From positions 62,001 through 126,000 of the forward strand of contig JAJFGB010000001.1 in the NCBI GenBank assembly GCA_021776335.1: a DNA stretch of 64,000 nt. The letters are read 5' to 3'. This document shows, piece by piece, positions 62,456-64,000 of this stretch. A program made the translations under genes and the position numbers. The notes under the pieces are model-generated. The model was not told where the DNA came from. It searched no databases and saw only the letters and a list, made by a program, of their open reading frames with translations. Position 1 is the stretch's first letter. Each line of letters opens with the position of its first letter. This DNA comes from Hyphococcus sp. Lineage in GTDB: Bacteria > Pseudomonadota > Alphaproteobacteria > Caulobacterales > Parvularculaceae.

Positions 62456-63337
62456 ATGATACAGGAAATGGATCTTGATGCGCCGCCGGGTGACGCGGTG
62501 CCGAAATGGGGCAGGCGTGTTCACTTTGATAATTTCTTCGCGGATCTGTGTCCGGCGGCGGGTGCAAGGACGCTAAACTTACGTCTGCCCAAAAGCCTTG
62601 CAACCATCAGTTTTAGCTCCGACGAGGGTCGAAGTTCGCTCGCGGGCGACAGGCTTCGTCCCTATGAACGGCTCCCTTACGAATATATCGTTGTTCCCCC
62701 GAAGTTTCCGGTGCGCGGAAAGTCGCCAGCTGCCCCGGAAGTACTATGCCTGACATTTTCATTTGAGGACTTGCGGGAGGAAATCGCTGACGCATTGCAA
62801 ATTACACAAGATTTACTCGAGCCACGTGTGATCATTGGCGGGCCAAAACCATTCACAACAGAGATCGCGCAGCGCATCCGAAGACACATTTTACAAGATG
62901 CAGAGCCGAACCAATATCTTCGTTCGCTGTGCATCGTGCTTATTGTCGAAATGATGCGCATTCCACCTGCGCAGCTTAGAACCGGCCGCAGCGCAGCGCT
63001 CGATGATCGCGTATTGCAAATGGTGCTGGGTTACATCGATGCAAACCTCGACGGTGACTTGTCGCTTGAAAAGCTCGCCTGTCTTGCAGGGGTGTTGGAA
63101 CCCAAATTTGCGCGCTCGTTCAAAAAAGTGACGGGCGAAACCCCGCATCATTTTGTTCTCAACCGGCGTATCGACGCCGCCCGCAATTTACTGCAGGAAA
63201 ATGAAAAGCCGATTTCAGAAGTCGCCTATGCAACCGGATTTTCATCGCAGAGCCATATGACCACGACGTTCAAGCGCGAGCTTGGCGTTACGCCGGCGCA
63301 GTTACGTAACGATAGCGAAAAGAAAGGCGATGATTGA
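62456..63337 (+). CDS. AraC-family transcription regulator
   Basis: A 293-residue regulator. The C-terminal 100 residues form the AraC double helix-turn-helix: LSLEKLACLAGVLEPKFARS, in part, HHFVLNRRIDAARNLLQENE, in part, and ISEVAYATGFSSQSHMTTTF. The N-terminal part is a ligand or dimer domain without a recognised cupin motif. I chose the ATG at 62456, with GAGAGGGTGA about 10 nt before it; an in-frame start at 62426 is less likely. Targets are unknown. The divergent VOC gene is a candidate. Confidence 0.88.
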   Translation: MIQEMDLDAPPGDAVPKWGRRVHFDNFFADLCPAAGARTLNLRLPKSLATISFSSDEGRSSLAGDRLRPYERLPYEYIVVPPKFPVRGKSPAAPEVLCLTFSFEDLREEIADALQITQDLLEPRVIIGGPKPFTTEIAQRIRRHILQDAEPNQYLRSLCIVLIVEMMRIPPAQLRTGRSAALDDRVLQMVLGYIDANLDGDLSLEKLACLAGVLEPKFARSFKKVTGETPHHFVLNRRIDAARNLLQENEKPISEVAYATGFSSQSHMTTTFKRELGVTPAQLRNDSEKKGDD

Positions 63338-63361
63338 CACGGCGCCGCGGCCAGCTTCGGT

Positions 63362-63961
63362 CTAGATGTCAAACCAGTTTACGGTGGGCCCGAGGTTATG
63401 GATCGACGTCTCGCCAATCTTACTCTTCACGCCCCATGAATTGTGAATATGGCCGCATAAATGTAATGGCGGCGATTTTTCTGTCACGAATTCCAGCAAC
63501 GCCTCGCTGCCTTCATGAGTTCCGTCTTTTTGCATATCCGCATGGCCGAATGGCGGTGTGTGTGTCACCAAAACAGCGTCGCGCGGGCATTTTGAAAGGA
63601 TTGCAGTTGCCTCTGCATCACTCAGGGTTTGATTCCAGTCTTCAAAGTTTCGTTGCGGGATCTCATAGCCCAATCCAAAAAAAGTGACGTCATCAATGAT
63701 GACCTGATCGCCATGCAGGAGATGCGCCTTTGGCCAGTCGCTGCAGAAACCCTGAAACTCGCTCAGATAATCATGATTGCCACAAACCAAAATCATGGGT
63801 TTGTCGCAGGACTTTAGAATGGAGAGTGTTTCGGTGAGACCGAGGCCGCATGTGGCGAAGTCGCCGGCGCCAACGAGAATATCCGCGCTGTCGCTTGCTT
63901 CGACGATTGTGCGGGTTGCGCGCTGGTCACGGTGAAGATCGCTAAAGGCGAGAATTTTCAT
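63362..63961 (-). CDS. Calcineurin-like metallophosphoesterase
   Basis: A 199-residue phosphoesterase. The metal-binding motifs follow in order: FSDLHRD (Asp, His), VGAGDFA (Asp), VCGNHDYL (Asn, His), VTHTPPFG (His) and CGHIHNSWG (two His). This is the compact single-domain form used for phosphodiesters or nucleotides. Its specificity is not readable. Only 25 bp separate its end from the AraC gene, with which it converges. Its upstream promoter lies beyond 63961, near the edge of the window. Confidence 0.9.
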   Translation of the reverse strand: MKILAFSDLHRDQRATRTIVEASDSADILVGAGDFATCGLGLTETLSILKSCDKPMILVCGNHDYLSEFQGFCSDWPKAHLLHGDQVIIDDVTFFGLGYEIPQRNFEDWNQTLSDAEATAILSKCPRDAVLVTHTPPFGHADMQKDGTHEGSEALLEFVTEKSPPLHLCGHIHNSWGVKSKIGETSIHNLGPTVNWFDI

Positions 63962-64000
63962 TAGCGCTGTTACCCTTTCGAAAACCGCAAAATCACCGAG

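Overview
The window looks like a chromosomal segment of an alphaproteobacterium. It has a C4-type 5-aminolevulinate synthase, Tat and lipoprotein signals, many periplasmic c-type cytochromes, an exosortase and moderate-to-high GC. I cannot place it below class; a marine Parvularculales/Hyphomonadales-like lineage is a guess. No tRNA, rRNA, CRISPR array, complete insertion sequence or prophage was seen.

Layout. 1-9.2 kb holds general metabolism and regulation: an exported intradiol dioxygenase, glycerol kinase, a winged-helix/TPR regulator divergent from a TolB-like protein, an Ada-type regulator, small enzymes and a beta-barrel protein. 9.3-13.5 kb is a two-gene unit: an exosortase fused to an EpsI-like domain, overlapped by a gene for a membrane-embedded VIT/VWA protein with a VPEP-type C-terminal sorting signal. 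13.56-22.9 kb is the most striking locus. It is a minus-strand RNA-repair operon with RtcB ligase, two small uncharacterised proteins, an overlooked small ORF, a double AAA+ ATPase, an RlaP-type nucleotidyltransferase, Hen1 and Pnkp. Ahead of it lie a promoter-like site, a 42-residue ORF and tandem terminators. 23.3-30.6 kb holds a GntR-controlled amidohydrolase with a perfect 24-bp palindrome, two secreted proteins of unknown role (one ending in eleven aspartates), PilZ and XRE proteins and an orphan membrane protein.

30.9-34.3 kb is a MacAB-like efflux operon whose adaptor carries an unusual Spy/CpxP-like insertion. 34.5-37.4 kb is a tandem run of four cytochrome P460-family genes, followed by hemA (38.0-39.2 kb) and an exported truncated haemoglobin (39.5-40.0 kb). 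A fifth, much larger P460-like multihaem protein lies at 49.1-51.5 kb. Together these suggest a periplasmic haem-protein island that may handle nitric oxide or hydroxylamine (inference). 40.3-48.8 kb holds a wHTH/TolB/TPR regulator, methionine sulfoxide reductases, several hypotheticals and an MFS transporter.

51.6-64 kb holds peptidases, a TetR regulator, hydrolases and an AraC regulator. It shows two signs of gene decay or rearrangement: the 3' end of a serine hydrolase gene (52.7 kb), and a second MAPEG 3' end (56.9 kb) that brackets a trypsin-like protease gene. All calls come from reading the sequence. Family names rest on recognised motifs, not on database searches.
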